Positions 1-11,307 of a stretch of 64,000 bases of DNA are shown one piece after another. Source of the DNA: CAWCFV01 sp963794995 (GTDB lineage: Bacteria > Actinomycetota > Actinomycetes > JACCUZ01); assembly GCA_963794995.1 (NCBI GenBank), contig CAWCFV010000002.1:2976001-3040000 (forward strand). Direction: 5' to 3'. The notes below the pieces were generated by a model. The model was not told where the DNA came from, searched no databases, and was given only the letters and a program-made list of their open reading frames with translations. Every line of letters starts with the position of its first letter. The first letter of the stretch is position 1. The position numbers and the translations under genes were made by a program.

Positions 1-956
1 CGTTCCTCGGTCCTCGGCTGCACGACTCCCAGCAGACCTTCGCCCTCCTCGCGGGCGCGGGCCTGATCTGCCTGCTCGGCATCGCGGACGACCGGTGGGA
101 GCTCGACGCGCTCACGAAGCTGGCCGGTCAGGTGCTCGCGGCCGGTGTCATGGTCATCGGCGGCGTGCAGATGCTCTACCTCCCGATCGGCTTCTTCGGG
201 GGCGGCACCGTCGACGGCATCCCCAACTCGTTCGTGCTCGGTCCGGTCGAGGGCACCGTCCTCACCATCGCCCTGGTGGTCCTGACCGTGAACGCGGTCA
301 ACTTCGTCGACGGGCTGGACGGTCTCGCCGCCGGCATCGTCGCGATCGCCGCCGCGTCGTTCTTCGTCTTCTCCTACAAGCTCACGGTCGACGAGAGCCT
401 GACCCGGGCCACGACCTCGGGGGTGGTCGCGGCCGCCCTCGTCGGCGTGTGCATCGGCTTCCTCCCGCACAACTTCAGCCCGGCCCGGGTCTTCATGGGC
501 GACTCCGGCTCGATGCTGCTGGGGCTGCTCCTGGCGTCGACCACCGTGACGCTGACCGGCACCGTCGGCCCCAACGCGGTGACGACCTCCCTCGCCCCGT
601 CGCTGCTTCCGCTGGTGCTGCCGATCGCGGTGATGGCGGTCCCCTTCCTCGACGTCGTGCTCGCGATCGTCAGACGCACCCTCGCCGGCCGCTCGCCCTT
701 CGCCCCGGACAAGCAGCACCTGCACCACCGGCTGCTCGAGCGGGGGCACAGCCATGCGCGCGCCGTCCTCGTGATGTACCTCTGGTCCGCGGTGATCGCC
801 TTCGGGGCCACGGCGTCGGTCTTCCTCGACACCCCGGCCCTGCTCGTCAGCCTCGCCGCGGTCTGCGTGGTCGCCGTGCTCGTCACGATGAACATCCCGC
901 GCCTGCGGCGGGCCGAGGGGACGTTCACCGGCCTGCGCCGCGGGAGGTCCCGGTGA
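1..956 (+). CDS. WecA/TagO-like undecaprenyl-phosphate sugar-1-phosphate transferase, 5' truncated
   Basis: This is a polyprenyl-phosphate GlcNAc-1-phosphate transferase of the MraY/WecA family, which attaches the first sugar phosphate to the lipid carrier for cell-wall polymer synthesis in the membrane. The frame is open from the window edge, so the N-terminus is missing. Family motifs are visible: the acidic GIADD near the start, NAVNFVDGLDGLAAG in the middle and the histidine loop DKQHLHHRL in the C-terminal half. Hydrophobic segments alternate with short loops throughout. In actinobacteria this gene commonly lies just upstream of the ATP synthase operon, as here. Its TGA overlaps the GTG of the next gene, suggesting translational coupling. 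The family is certain; the exact sugar is not. Confidence 0.9.
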   Translation, partial: FLGPRLHDSQQTFALLAGAGLICLLGIADDRWELDALTKLAGQVLAAGVMVIGGVQMLYLPIGFFGGGTVDGIPNSFVLGPVEGTVLTIALVVLTVNAVNFVDGLDGLAAGIVAIAAASFFVFSYKLTVDESLTRATTSGVVAAALVGVCIGFLPHNFSPARVFMGDSGSMLLGLLLASTTVTLTGTVGPNAVTTSLAPSLLPLVLPIAVMAVPFLDVVLAIVRRTLAGRSPFAPDKQHLHHRLLERGHSHARAVLVMYLWSAVIAFGATASVFLDTPALLVSLAAVCVVAVLVTMNIPRLRRAEGTFTGLRRGRSR

Positions 957-1402
957 GGTCGGGACACCGGGGGACCGGTCCTCGCGCCCTCCTCGCGCCG
1001 TCGGTGCTCGGCGCAGCCGGCGGGTGGGCGCTGTGCCTGCTCGGGGGTCTGGCCGTCGACGGCCTCCACGGCCTGGCCGCCGCCGGGCTGGCCGGCGTTC
1101 TGGTCCTCGGGTTCCTGCTGCTGGGCCAGGTGCCCGTCGCCCAGGCGGCGCGTGGCCGTGGCGGTCTGGGTGCAGCGCTGCTGCTGATCGGTTACCTGGC
1201 GCGGGTCGTCGCGCTGCTCGTCGCGTTCGTGCTCGTGGTGGTCGACGGCAGCCTGGACCGTCGTGTCCTCGGTCTCTCGGTCATGGGTGTCGCCCTCGGC
1301 TGGACGGCCGGCACCGTGTGGTCGTGGTGGCGCTGGCAGCCTCCGGTGGTGGACGTCGAGCTGCCTCCGGTCCCGGCCGACGGAGGCCCCGCACCCCGCT
1401 GA
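953..1402 (+). CDS. small four-helix membrane protein upstream of the ATP synthase genes (AtpI-like)
   Basis: A 149-residue protein starting at a GTG that overlaps the previous stop codon (GTGA). It has about four hydrophobic segments, with a basic stretch (residues about 60-75) between the second and third. The tail is proline-rich. I recognise no catalytic motif. Position and topology match the poorly conserved ATP synthase subunit I-type protein found before atpB in actinobacteria, which is thought to help assemble the c-ring. That role is inferred from context, not seen in the sequence. Confidence 0.7.
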   Translation: MRSGHRGTGPRALLAPSVLGAAGGWALCLLGGLAVDGLHGLAAAGLAGVLVLGFLLLGQVPVAQAARGRGGLGAALLLIGYLARVVALLVAFVLVVVDGSLDRRVLGLSVMGVALGWTAGTVWSWWRWQPPVVDVELPPVPADGGPAPR

Positions 1403-1418
1403 TAGGGTCGCCGACGCG

Positions 1419-1673
1419 ATGGTCGACGACCGGACTGACGGCGACGACGACGGGTCTGCGGCGGTGTCCGGAGGAGCGTCGGAGACACCGCCGGTGCGGG
1501 ATGTCGATCCCTACGCCGTCCTCAGCTACCTGCTCTCCGGCGTGATCCTCTACGGCGGGATCGGGTGGCTGCTCGACTGGTGGCTGGGCACCCGCGGGCT
1601 GGTCGGAGTGGGCATCGTGCTGGGTGCGGCCGGCGGAATCTGGCTCGTCTGGCTCCGGTACAGTAAGCCGTGA
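1419..1673 (+). CDS. AtpZ/AtpI family F0F1 assembly protein
   Basis: An 84-residue protein with an acidic, disordered N-terminus (residues 1-30) and two transmembrane helices (about 33-52 and 57-78), the second glycine-rich. The helical hairpin with the GWLLDWWLGT turn is typical of the AtpZ/AtpI family, which sits ahead of atpB and is proposed to assist c-ring assembly or ion supply to the ATP synthase. The ATG follows a TAGGGT box at 1403-1408, so it may carry its own promoter. It ends 60 bases before atpB and is probably co-transcribed with it. Confidence 0.75.
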   Translation: MVDDRTDGDDDGSAAVSGGASETPPVRDVDPYAVLSYLLSGVILYGGIGWLLDWWLGTRGLVGVGIVLGAAGGIWLVWLRYSKP

Positions 1674-1733
1674 TCCCCCAGTAGTCCTCGCAGTGTTCTT
1701 GCGCACCCGATGCACCGCGCCGAAGGAGACGCC

Positions 1734-2529
1734 TTGCACCTGGTCAATGTGGCCCAGGCAGCCGAGGGGGAAGAGTTCCACCCCCCCGGTCCGGCGGACT
1801 TCGAGTTCCCGCCGCTCTTCGGCGAGGGAACCTTCTTCACCAAGCCGATGCTCATCATCGTGCTCGGCACCCTGCTCATCGCCGGTCTCTTCTGGCTCGC
1901 CGCGCGTCGTGCGTCCCTGGTCCCCGCAAAGGCCCAGTTCCTGGGCGAGGGCGTCTACGGCTTCGTGCGCAACAGCATCGTCGGTGACAGCATCGGCCGC
2001 GAGGGCCGCCCGTTCGTCGCGTACCTCACCACCTTGTTCTGCTTCATCGCGGTGCTCAACGTCGCGGGCATCATCCCCGTGCTCCAGCTGCCCGCGACCT
2101 CCAAGATCGCGATCCCGCTGTTCCTGGCGTTGATCTCGTGGGCGATCTTCAACTACGTCGGCATCAAGCGCCATGGGTTCCTCGGCTACTTCAAGGCCAT
2201 GATGTTCCCGCCGGGCCTGCCCAAGCCGATCTACGTGCTGCTGGCCCCGCTGGAGTTCTTCTCCACGGTGATCATCCGGCCCGTCACGCTCACACTCCGA
2301 CTCACGCTCAACATGTTCGCAGGGCACCTCGTGCTGCTGCTGACCGTGCTCGGGCGGGGAGTACCTCCTGGTCGAGAAGGGCGGCGGGCTCGCGGTGCTC
2401 AGCGTCGTACCCTTCGCCTTCTCGATCATCCTGACCTTCTTCGAGGCGTTCGTGCAGGTGCTCCAGGCCTACGTGTTCGTCCTGCTCTCCGCGCTCTACA
2501 TCGCCGGTGCGCTCGCCGACGAGCACTGA
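1734..2529 (+). CDS. atpB: ATP synthase F0 subunit a
   Basis: Subunit a forms the proton half-channels next to the c-ring. I chose the TTG at 1734 because a strong GAAGGAG ribosome-binding site lies at 1722-1728; an in-frame ATG at 1710 has no such site. The protein has the usual long hydrophobic helices. The segment IRPVTLTLRLTLNMFAGH carries the essential arginine of the proton path. One extra G near 2352 (after LTVLG) breaks the frame. With it ignored, the protein continues through GEYLLVEKGGG to ADEH and TGA. Length after correction is about 265 residues, normal for the family. Confidence 0.93.
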
Positions 2530-2575
2530 TCACGACCAGCTGACCTCACCGCCAGAAACCGAGAAGGGACTCACA

Positions 2576-2795
2576 GTGGACGGCGACCATCAACGGCAGC
2601 CTGAACATGATCGGCTACGGCCTCGCGGCCATCGGCCCCGGCGTCGGCATCGGCCTGATCTTCGCTGCCTACATCAACGGCGTCGCCCGCCAGCCCGAGG
2701 CCCGTGGTGTCCTCCAGGGCATCGCCATCCTGGGCTTCGCCCTCGCCGAGGCACTGGCGATCATCGGCATCGGCCTCGCCTTCGTCCTCAGCTGA
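2576..2795 (+). CDS. atpE: ATP synthase F0 subunit c
   Basis: Subunit c is a two-helix hairpin that oligomerises into the proton-driven rotor ring. The GTG start at 2576 follows GAGAAGGGA. The glycine-rich first helix (LAAIGPGVGIGLIF), the polar loop ARQPE and the second helix with the proton-carrying glutamate (FALAEALAI) are all present. An extra G at 2582, directly after the second codon, shifts the frame. An internal ATG at 2610 would give a 61-residue version lacking the first residues, but the ribosome-binding site and family length favour the GTG. Corrected length is about 72 residues. Confidence 0.92.
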
Positions 2796-2828
2796 TCTGG
2801 ACACCTCACAGACCTACGTTCGCAGTCG

Positions 2829-3411
2829 GTGTCGCTGCGCGGCCGAGGAGGAGCCCAACCCGCTCCTGCCGCACCTCGTCCGAGCTGATCGTCGGGACCA
2901 TCGCCTTCGTCGCTGCTCTTCTTCTTCCTGCGGGCGAAGGTCTTCCCGGTCTTCGAGAAGACCTTCGCCGAGCGCCGGGACGCCATCGAGGGCGGCATGG
3001 AGCGCGCCAAGGACGGCCGAGGACGAGGCGAAGGAGACGCTCGCGCAGTACCGCGAGCAGCTCGCCGATGCCCGGCACGAGGCGGCCCGGCTGCGCGAGG
3101 AGGCTCGCGAGCAGGGAACGGCGATCATCGCCGAGATGCGCGAGCAGGCGCAGTCCGAGGCGCGGCGCATCACCGAGCAGGCGCACCAGCAGATCGAGGC
3201 CGACAAGTCCTCCGCGCTGGTGCAGCTGCGCACCCAGGTCGGCACCCTGGCCACGGACCTCGCCGGCCGCATCGTCGGCGAGTCGCTCGAGGACGACGCC
3301 CGGCAGCGCCGGGTGGTCGACCGCTTCCTCGACGAGCTCGAGGAGCGCGCCGAGTCCGGCGCCACCTCGGTCTCGGACCCGGACGGCTCGGGCGACAAGG
3401 CCCGCGCATGA
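2829..3411 (+). CDS. atpF: ATP synthase F0 subunit b
   Basis: Subunit b is the peripheral stator stalk joining F0 to F1. The corrected protein has one membrane helix near the N-terminus (ELIVGTIAFV..LFFFLRAKVFPVFEKTF), then a long charged coiled coil rich in Ala, Glu, Arg and Gln, ending DGSGDKARA. At least four single extra bases (about 2841, 2878, 2912 and 3015) interrupt it within the first 190 bases; the rest is open. I suggest the GTG at 2829 as start, giving MSLR then AEEEPNPLLPH, but no clear ribosome-binding site precedes it, so the start is uncertain. Its TGA overlaps the ATG of atpH. Confidence 0.88.
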
Positions 3412-4241
3412 CGTCAGCCGGCCTGCAGGGCGCCAGCCGCGAGTCGCTCGTCGCGGCGCGCGAGACGCTGGGGACCCTCATCCGGTCCGGTGACACCGAC
3501 CTGGCCCGCGTCAGTGACGACCTGTTCGCCGTCACGGCCGTCCTCGACTCCGAGGCGGGGCTCCGGCGTGCCCTGGTCGACCCGTCGCGCGACGGCGAGG
3601 CGCGGGCCGGCCTCGTCCGCGCCGTGCTCGGGGACCAGGTCGGCGGCGCGGCCGCCGACCTGCTCGTGTGGGCGGTCCGCGCCCGCTGGTCCGCAGCCGC
3701 GCGACCTCGCCGACGCGGTCGAGCTGCTCGCGGTCGAGGCGCAGGTCGCCGCGGCCGAGGCGGCCGGCCGGCTCGACGACGGTCGAGGACGAGCTCTTCC
3801 GGGTCTGCCGCACCGTCGCCGGTGCCCCCGAGCTGCGCTCGGCGCTGGCCGACCGGTCCGCACCGGTCGAGCGCCGCGCGGCCCTCGTCGAGGACCTGCT
3901 CGGCGGGCGCACCACCGACGAGACCCGCCGCCTGGTGCGCCAGGCCGTGGTCGCCCCCCGTGGCCGCAGCTTCGACCGCGTCGTCGGGCTCTTCGGACAG
4001 GTGGCCGCCGACCGACGGCAGCGCCTGGTCGCCACCGTCACCGCGACCGCTCCCGCTGACCGAGGAGCAGCGTGAGCGGCTCGGCCGGGTGCTGCACCGG
4101 ATCTACGGGCACGAGGTGCACCTCAACGTCCAGCTCGACCCCGACCTCGTGGGCGGCATCCGGGTCGAGATCGGCGACGAGGTCATCGACGGCTCCGTCG
4201 CCAGCCGGATCGACGACGCCCGCCGGCGTCTCGTCGGCTGA
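3408..4241 (+). CDS. atpH: ATP synthase F1 subunit delta
   Basis: Delta joins the stator stalk to the top of F1. The ATG overlaps the atpF stop (ATGA). The corrected product is about 277 residues, the long form typical of actinobacteria. The conserved C-terminal region is clear (VTATLPLTEEQRERLGRVL, then HEVHLNVQLDPDLVGGIRV, ending in a DDARRRL helix). Three extra bases interrupt the frame, at about 3691, 3782 and 4051, each placeable between two codons. There is a 54-base gap before atpA. Confidence 0.9.
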   Translation: MTSAGLQGASRESLVAARETLGTLIRSGDTDLARVSDDLFAVTAVLDSEAGLRRALVDPSRDGEARAGLVRAVLGDQVGGAAADLLVWAVRARWSAAARPRRRGRAARGRGAGRRGRGGRPARRRSRTSSSGSAAPSPVPPSCARRWPTGPHRSSAARPSSRTCSAGAPPTRPAAWCARPWSPPVAAASTASSGSSDRWPPTDGSAWSPPSPRPLPLTEEQRERLGRVLHRIYGHEVHLNVQLDPDLVGGIRVEIGDEVIDGSVASRIDDARRRLVG

Positions 4242-4295
4242 CCCGCACCACACGTGACCACCACGCATGACCGAGAAGAGAGCAGGGAACGCGAC

Positions 4296-5952
4296 ATGAC
4301 CGAGCTGACCATCCGGCCGGAGGAGATCCGGGACGCACTCGAGCGCTTCGTCTCGTCGTACGAGCCGGAGAGCCGCCGGGCGCGAGGAGGTCGGGCACGT
4401 CACCGAGACCGGTGACGGCATCGCGCGGATCGAGGGCCTGCCCTCGACCATGACCAACGAGCTGCTCGAGTTCGAGGACGGCACGCTCGGCCTGGCGCTG
4501 AACCTCGACGTCCGCGAGATCGGTGCCGTCGTGCTCGGCGAGTTCCGCGGCATCGAGGAGGGCCAGCCCGTCAAGCGGACCGGCGAGATCCTCTCGGTGC
4601 CCGTCGGCGACGGGTTCCTCGGCCGCGTCGTCGACCCGCTCGGCAACCCGATCGACGGCAAGGGCGCGATCGAGTCGACCGAGCGTCGCGCCCTCGAGGT
4701 GCAGGCCGCCTCGGTCGTCCAGCGCCAGCGCGTCAAGGAGCCGATGCAGACCGGCATCAAGGCGATCGACGCCATGACCGCCATCGGCCGCGGCCAGCGC
4801 CAGCTGATCATCGGTGACCGCCAGACCGGCAAGACCGCGGTGGCGCTCGACACGATCATCAACCAGAAGGCGAACTGGGAGTCCGGCGACCCGGCGAAGC
4901 AGGTCAAGTGCATCTACGTCGCCATCGGCCAGAAGGGCTCGACGATCGCGTCGGTCCGTCAGCGCGCTCGAGGAGAACGGCGCGCTGGAGTACACGACGA
5001 TCGTCGCGTCCCCCGCGTCCGACCCGGCCGGCTTCAAGTACCTCGCGCCCTACACCGGCTCGGCCATCGGCCAGCACTGGATGTACCAGGGCCAGCACGT
5101 CCTCATCGTGTTCGACGACCTGTCCAAGCAGGCCGAGGCCTACCGCGCCGTCTCGCTGCTGCTGCGTCGCCCGCCGGGCCGTGAGGCCTACCCCGGCGAC
5201 GTCTTCTACCTGCACTCGCGGCTGCTCGAGCGCTGCGCGAAGCTGTCCGACGAGCTCGGCGGCGGCTCGATGACCGGCCTGCCGATCATCGAGACCAAGG
5301 GCAACGACGTCTCGGCGTACATCCCGACCAACGTGCATCTCGATCACCGACGGCCAGTGCTTCCTCGAGACCGACCTGTTCAACTCGGGCGTCCGTCCGG
5401 CGATCAACGTCGGCATCTCGGTGTCCCGCGTCGGTGGCTCGGCGCAGGTCAAGGCGATGCGCAAGGTCGCCGGCCGGCTGCGCCTGGACCTGGCCCAGTA
5501 CCGCGAGCTCGAGGCGTTCGCCGCGTTCGGCTCCGACCTCGACGCCGCGTCGAAGGCGCAGCTCGCACGCGGGGCCCGCCTGGTCGAGCTGCTCAAGCAG
5601 CCCCAGTACTCGCCGTTCCCGGTCGAGCACCAGGTCGTCTCGATCTGGGCCGGCACCACCGGCCAGCTCGACGACGTCCCGGTCGAGGACATCCGCCGGT
5701 TCGAGTCCGAGCTGCTCGACTACCTGCACCGCGAGCACAAGGGCCTGGTCGACGGCCTGCGGGAGACCAAGGAGCTCGGTGACGACACCGTCTCCTCGCT
5801 CGAGGAGGCCGTCGAGGACTTCAAGAAGCAGTTCGAGACGTCGTCGGGCGAGCTGCTCGTCAAGGACGAGCCGGTCGGCTCGATGGACGAGGACGAGGTC
5901 GAGCACGAGACCATCAAGAAGCACGTGCGCAAGCCGGCGAAGAAGAGCGTAG
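4296..5952 (+). CDS. atpA: ATP synthase F1 subunit alpha
   Basis: Alpha is the non-catalytic nucleotide-binding subunit of the F1 hexamer. The ATG at 4296 follows AGCAGGGA. The Walker A motif GDRQTGKT, the conserved SIWAGTTGQLDDV stretch and IPTNV/ISITDGQ are present. Four extra bases break the frame: near 4383 (after SRRA), 4966 (SVRQ/ALEENG), 5337 (NV/ISITDG) and 5949. With the last one ignored the frame closes at TAG 5950-5952, four bases before atpG. Without it the frame would run about 200 bases into atpG. Corrected length is about 550 residues, normal for the family, with a lysine-rich tail. Confidence 0.94.
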
Positions 5953-5955
5953 CGC

Positions 5956-6890
5956 ATGGGCGCCCAGCTCCGGGTCTACCGCCGACGCATCAGGTCGGTG
6001 AACGCGACCAAGAAGATCACCAAGGCGATGGAGCTCATCGCCGCGTCGCGCATCGTCAAGGCGCAGCAGCGGGTCGCCGCGTCGACGCCCGTACGCCGAG
6101 GCGATCACCCGCGCGGTGTCGGCGGTGGCCAGCTTCGGCGACGTCGACCACCCGCTGACCGGCACCGTCCCCGCCTCGGAGCAGGAGGGCCACGAGGGTC
6201 CCGCCCGCGCCGCCGTGCTGCTGGTGACCAGCGACCGCGGGCTCGCCGGTGCCTACTCCTCCAACGCGATCAAGGAGGGCGAGCGGCTCTCGAACCTGCT
6301 GCGCGACCAGGGCAAGGAGGTCGTGCCCTTCCTCGTGGGGCGCAAGGGCGTCGGGTTCTACCGCTTCCGCAACCGTGAGATCGCGGGGGAGTGGACCGGC
6401 TTCTCCGAGAGCCCGACCTACGCCGACGCCAAGGAGGTCGCCGACGCCGTCATCGAGGCGTTCCTGACGCCCAACGACGAGGGCGGCGTCGACGAGATCC
6501 ACATCGTCTACACGCAGTTCCTCAGCATGGTCACCCAGAAGACCGTGACCCGGCGGCTGCTGCCGCTGGAGGTCGAGGAGACCGAGGAGGAGCCCGAGGG
6601 CGGCTCGTTCCCGCTCTACGAGTTCGAGCCGTCGGCCGAGGCGGTGCTCGACGCGCTGCTGCCGCGCTACGTCGAGAGCCGGGTCTACAACGCGCTGCTC
6701 CAGTCGGCCGCGTCCGAGCACGCCGCCCGTCGGCGGGCGATGAAGTCGGCGACCGACAACGCCGACCGAGCTCATCAAGACCTACACACGCAAGGCCAAC
6801 GCGGCCCGCCAGGCCGAGATCACCCAAGAGATCAGCGAGATCGTCGGTGGCGCGGACGCGCTCGCCAGCGCCAACGCCGGGAGTGAGTGA
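5956..6890 (+). CDS. atpG: ATP synthase F1 subunit gamma
   Basis: Gamma is the central rotating shaft of F1. The N-terminal helix motif MGAQLRVYRRRIRSVNATKK continues into KITKAMELIAASRIVKAQ, and the C-terminal helix (RAMKSATDNADELIKTYTR, then KANAARQAEITQEISEIVGGA) matches the family. Two extra bases interrupt it: 6091 (STP/YAEAITRAV) and 6767 (DNAD/ELIKTY). An acidic insertion (EVEETEEEPEGG) in the middle is typical of actinobacterial gamma subunits. The stop is 3 bases before the atpD ATG. Confidence 0.93.
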
Positions 6891-6893
6891 GAG

Positions 6894-8351
<1,458 letters not shown>

Positions 8352-8359
<8 letters not shown>

Positions 8360-8763
8360 GACGGCCACGAGGGCGACTGCTCGAGTCGAGCTCGTCGCCG
8401 CCGACCGCACGGTCTGGACCGGCGAGGCCAGCGATGGTCCTCGCCCGGACCGCCGACGGCGACGTCGGCATCCTCCCGCACCACGCACCGTTGCTCGGGA
8501 CGCTCGGTCGACGGCACGGTGCTCGATCCGCCAGGCGAGTCCGGCGACCCGGTCGTCGCCGTCGTCCACGGCGGGTTCCTGTCGGTGGCCGACAACCGGG
8601 TCGGCATCCTGGCCGAGGAGGCCGACCTGGCCACCGACATCGACCTCGACGGCGGCGGAGCGTGAGCTCGAGCAGGCGCGCGGCGCTCCGACGACGAGGA
8701 CGCCGCTTCACCAGCAGCGCCGGGCCGAGGCCAGGATCCGCGCCCACGGCATGGCCTCACTAG
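8352..8763 (+). CDS. atpC: ATP synthase F1 subunit epsilon
   Basis: Epsilon is the small regulatory subunit at the foot of the rotor. The corrected protein reads VELVAADRTVWTGEAS/MVLARTADGDVGILPHHAPLLGTL, then a region with VVHGGFLSVADNRVGILAEEAD and the two-helix tail AAERELEQARGA..HQQRRAEARIRAHG. At least three extra bases interrupt it (about 8437, 8503 and 8655). I place the end at TAG 8761-8763, which needs one more +1 shift. As written, the last open frame runs on to 8861, giving an unlikely 32-residue tail overlapping the next gene. The C-terminus is therefore uncertain. Confidence 0.85.
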
Positions 8764-8857
8764 CGGTCGGCGTGCCAGCGTCGATCAGCCCGGGGCACCT
8801 GATTGCTCTGGTCACACTCCGCCTCCGCTCGTCCCTCGCTGAGGACGTCGCCGGCCG

Positions 8858-9296
8858 ATGAGCCTGATCGTGCTGCTCGACGTGCTCGCGGCCCTGGTGG
8901 CGCTCGGGCTGCTCGCCCTGGTGCTCTCGTGCTCCGCCGCCGCTGGTCACCCGCGCCGGCGGAACGTTCGACTGCAGCCTGCGCCTGCCGGGCCGAGCGG
9001 CCGCGTACCGGCAAGGGCTGGGTGCTCGGCATCGGCGCGCTACTCGGGCGACACGCTCGAGTGGTACCGCGTGTTCTCCTACTCGCTGCGTCCGCGCGGG
9101 TGCTCGGCCGCCGCGACCTGCAGGTCGTCGACCGCCGGGACCCACACGGCGCCGAGGCGTTCTCCCTGCTCGCGGGCGCGGTCGTCGTGCGCTGCGCGGG
9201 CCCGGACGGGCCGGTCGAGCTCGCGATGAGCGAGGACACGCTCACCGGCTTCCTGTCCTGGGTCGAGTCGTCACCGCCCGGCATCCCGCCCCCTAG
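8858..9296 (+). CDS. DUF2550 family single-pass membrane protein
   Basis: A conserved actinobacterial protein of unknown function almost always found after atpC. It has one N-terminal membrane helix (LIVLLDVLAALVALGLLALVL), a basic RRRW stretch and a cytoplasmic domain with recognisable pieces GKGWVLGIG, YSGDTLEWYRVFSYSLRPR, VLGRRDLQVVDRRDPHGAEAFSL and GPVELAMSEDTLTGFLSW. At least five indels, both insertions and deletions, lie between 8925 and 9295. This is the worst-damaged gene of the first cluster. I put the stop at TAG 9294-9296, which assumes one C is missing from the preceding C run. Function cannot be told from sequence. Confidence 0.8.
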
Positions 9297-9307
9297 CACC
9301 ATCCTGC

Positions 9308-9330
9308 GTGCGCCGGCCCAACGGGCGCAC
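9308..9330. terminator. possible bidirectional terminator hairpin
   Basis: GTGCGCC at 9308-9314 pairs with GGCGCAC at 9324-9330 across a 9-base loop. It lies between the convergent DUF2550 gene and the cobalamin adenosyltransferase gene. There is no T-run, so termination is inferred from position only. Confidence 0.35.
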
Positions 9331-9371
9331 GGCTGTCCGGTGTGGCAGCGCACGGCTCGCGGGTCGGGTCG

Positions 9372-9950
9372 TCAGCGGTTGGCGCCGGGCACCCAGAGCG
9401 ACGTCGCCGGCCTCCCGGTTCGCGTAGCGGGCCAGCACGAACAGCAGGTCCGAGAGCCGGTTGAGGTACGTCGCGGTCAGCGGGTTCACGCGTGTCCGGG
9501 TGGGCCTCGACGGCGCGCCAGGTCGCGCGCTCCGCCCGCCGGACGACGGTGCGGGCGACGTGCAGGTGGGCCGCGGCCGGGGTGCCGCCCGCGAGCACGA
9601 ACGACCGCAGCGGGTCGAGGTGCGTCGTTGAATCGGTCGATCTCGCGTCTCGAGGGTGTCGACCTGGGACTGCATCACGCGCAGCGGCGGGTACTCGGGC
9701 TCGCCCTCGATCGGGGTGCACAGGTCGGCGCCCACGTCGAAGAGGTCGTTCTGGACGCGGGTGAGCACGTCGGCGACGTCGTCGGGCAGGCCAGCGGCCG
9801 CCAGCGCGACACCGAGGAACGCAGCCCGCCTCGTCGCAGTCGGCGTACGCCTCCAGCCGGGGGTCGTTCTTGCGAGATGCGGCCCCGGCCGCCGTAGCCG
9901 GTGGAGCCGTCGTCGCCGGTGCGGGTGTAGATGCGGGTGAGGTTGACCAT
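9372..9950 (-). CDS. pduO: PduO-type ATP:cob(I)alamin adenosyltransferase
   Basis: The enzyme makes adenosylcobalamin, the cofactor of the two B12 mutases encoded in this window. Starting from ATG at 9950, the ATP-binding N-terminus reads MVNLTRIYTRTGDDGSTGYG, then GRGRIS/KNDPRLEAYADCDEA. The core has LFDVGADL and the C-terminal signature has VVRRAERATW, YLNRLSDLLFVLARY, then GDV/LWVPGANR and TGA. About half a dozen extra bases interrupt the frame. The neighbours DUF2550 and murA match the usual actinobacterial order. Corrected length is about 190 residues, normal for PduO-type enzymes. Confidence 0.9.
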
Positions 9951-10007
9951 GGGCGCCACTCTAGGAGCGGCGCCGGGACCCGCCTCAGGTGCACCTAGGT
10001 GCCGCCC

Positions 10008-11300
10008 ATGGAGAGGTTCCGTGTCGTCGGTGGCGCCCGGCTCGCCGGCGAGGTGCGGGTCACCGGCGCCAAGAACAGCGTGCTCAAGCTGATGGCGGCG
10101 GCGCTGCTCGCCGAGGGCCGGACGACGCTCACCGAGGTGCCGCACATCCTCGACGTCGAGATCATGGGCGAGCTGCTGCGGCGGCTCGGCTGCACCGTCG
10201 ACTACGACCCCGAGGCCGGCCACGGTCGTGATCGACGTGCCGGCCGACCTCGGGCACCAGGCCGACTACGACCTGGTCCGCCGGATCCGCGCCTCGATCT
10301 GCGTCCTCGGCCCGCTGATCGCCCGCTGCGGCCGGGCCGAGGTCGCGCATCCCGGGCGGCGACGCGATCGGCTCGCCGGCCCCTCGACTTCCACATCGCC
10401 GGGCTGACCAAGCTCGGGCGCCGAGCTCGACCACGAGCACGGCTACATCGTGGCGCCGGGCGCCGAAGCGGGCTGTCCGGAGCGAGCGTCTGGCTCGACT
10501 TCCCGAGCGTCGGCGCCACCGAGAACGTGCTCATGGCGGCCGTGCTCGCGGAGGGCACCACGGTCGATCGACAACGCCGCCCGCGAGCCCGAGATCGTCG
10601 ACCTCTGCCAGATGCTGGAGCAGATGGGCGCGCGGCTCGACGGCGTCGGGACCTCGACCCTGTCGCGTCGAGGGCGTCGACCGGCTGCGGCCGACGACCC
10701 ACGAGATCGTGCCCGACCGCATCGTCGCCGGGCACGTGGGCGTTCGCCGCGGCCATGACCCAGGGCGACATCACGGTGCACAACGCGCGCACCGCGCACC
10801 TGGAGATCGCGCTCGACAAGCTCGGCACGAGCGGCGCCCGCGTCGAGCCGGCCGACGACGGCTTCCGCGTGGTCATGGACGGCCGCCCGCAGGCGGTCGA
10901 CGCCGTGACGCTGCCCTACCCGGGCTCGCGACCGACCTGCAGCCCCTGGTCATGGCGCTGAACTCGGTCGCCGACGGGGCCGCGATGATCACCGAGAACA
11001 TCTTCGAGGGCCGGTTCGTGTTCGCCAGCGAGCTGGCCCGGCTCGGCGCGCACGTGCGCACCGACGGTCACCACGCGGTCGTCCGCGGCGTCGAGCGCCT
11101 CTCCGGCGCCCCGGTGCGCGGCCAGCGACATCCGGGCCGGCGCCGCCCTGACGCTGGCCGGGCTCGTGGGGGAGGGCGTCACCCACGTCCGCGACATCTT
11201 CCACGTCGACCGCGGCTACCCGGGCTTCGACACCGCGCTGCGCGCCCTCGGCGCCGACGTCACGCGGGAGCGCGACCCCGACGCCGACTTCGGCCCGTAG
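10008..11300 (+). CDS. murA: UDP-N-acetylglucosamine 1-carboxyvinyltransferase with Asp at the catalytic Cys position
   Basis: MurA transfers enolpyruvate to UDP-GlcNAc, the first committed step of peptidoglycan synthesis in the cytoplasm. The corrected protein is about 425 residues: RVVGGARLAGEVRVTGAKNS at the N-terminus, SVGATENVLMAAVLAEGTT, NAAREPEIVDLCQMLE and HVDRGYPGFDTALRALGA. The active-site loop reads IPGGDAIGSRPLDFH; the residue that is Cys in Escherichia coli MurA is Asp here (codon at 10361-10363). In Mycobacterium MurA the same change gives fosfomycin resistance. A dozen single-base insertions and one apparent deletion (near 10932) interrupt the frame. The ATG at 10008 fits the family start. 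Confidence 0.93.
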
Positions 11301-11307
11301 CCGGCTC

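Noticed and set aside
8764..8861. A 32-residue C-terminal extension of atpC
   Set aside because: Unlike any epsilon subunit tail, and it overlaps the DUF2550 start. A shifted frame ends at TAG 8761-8763 instead.
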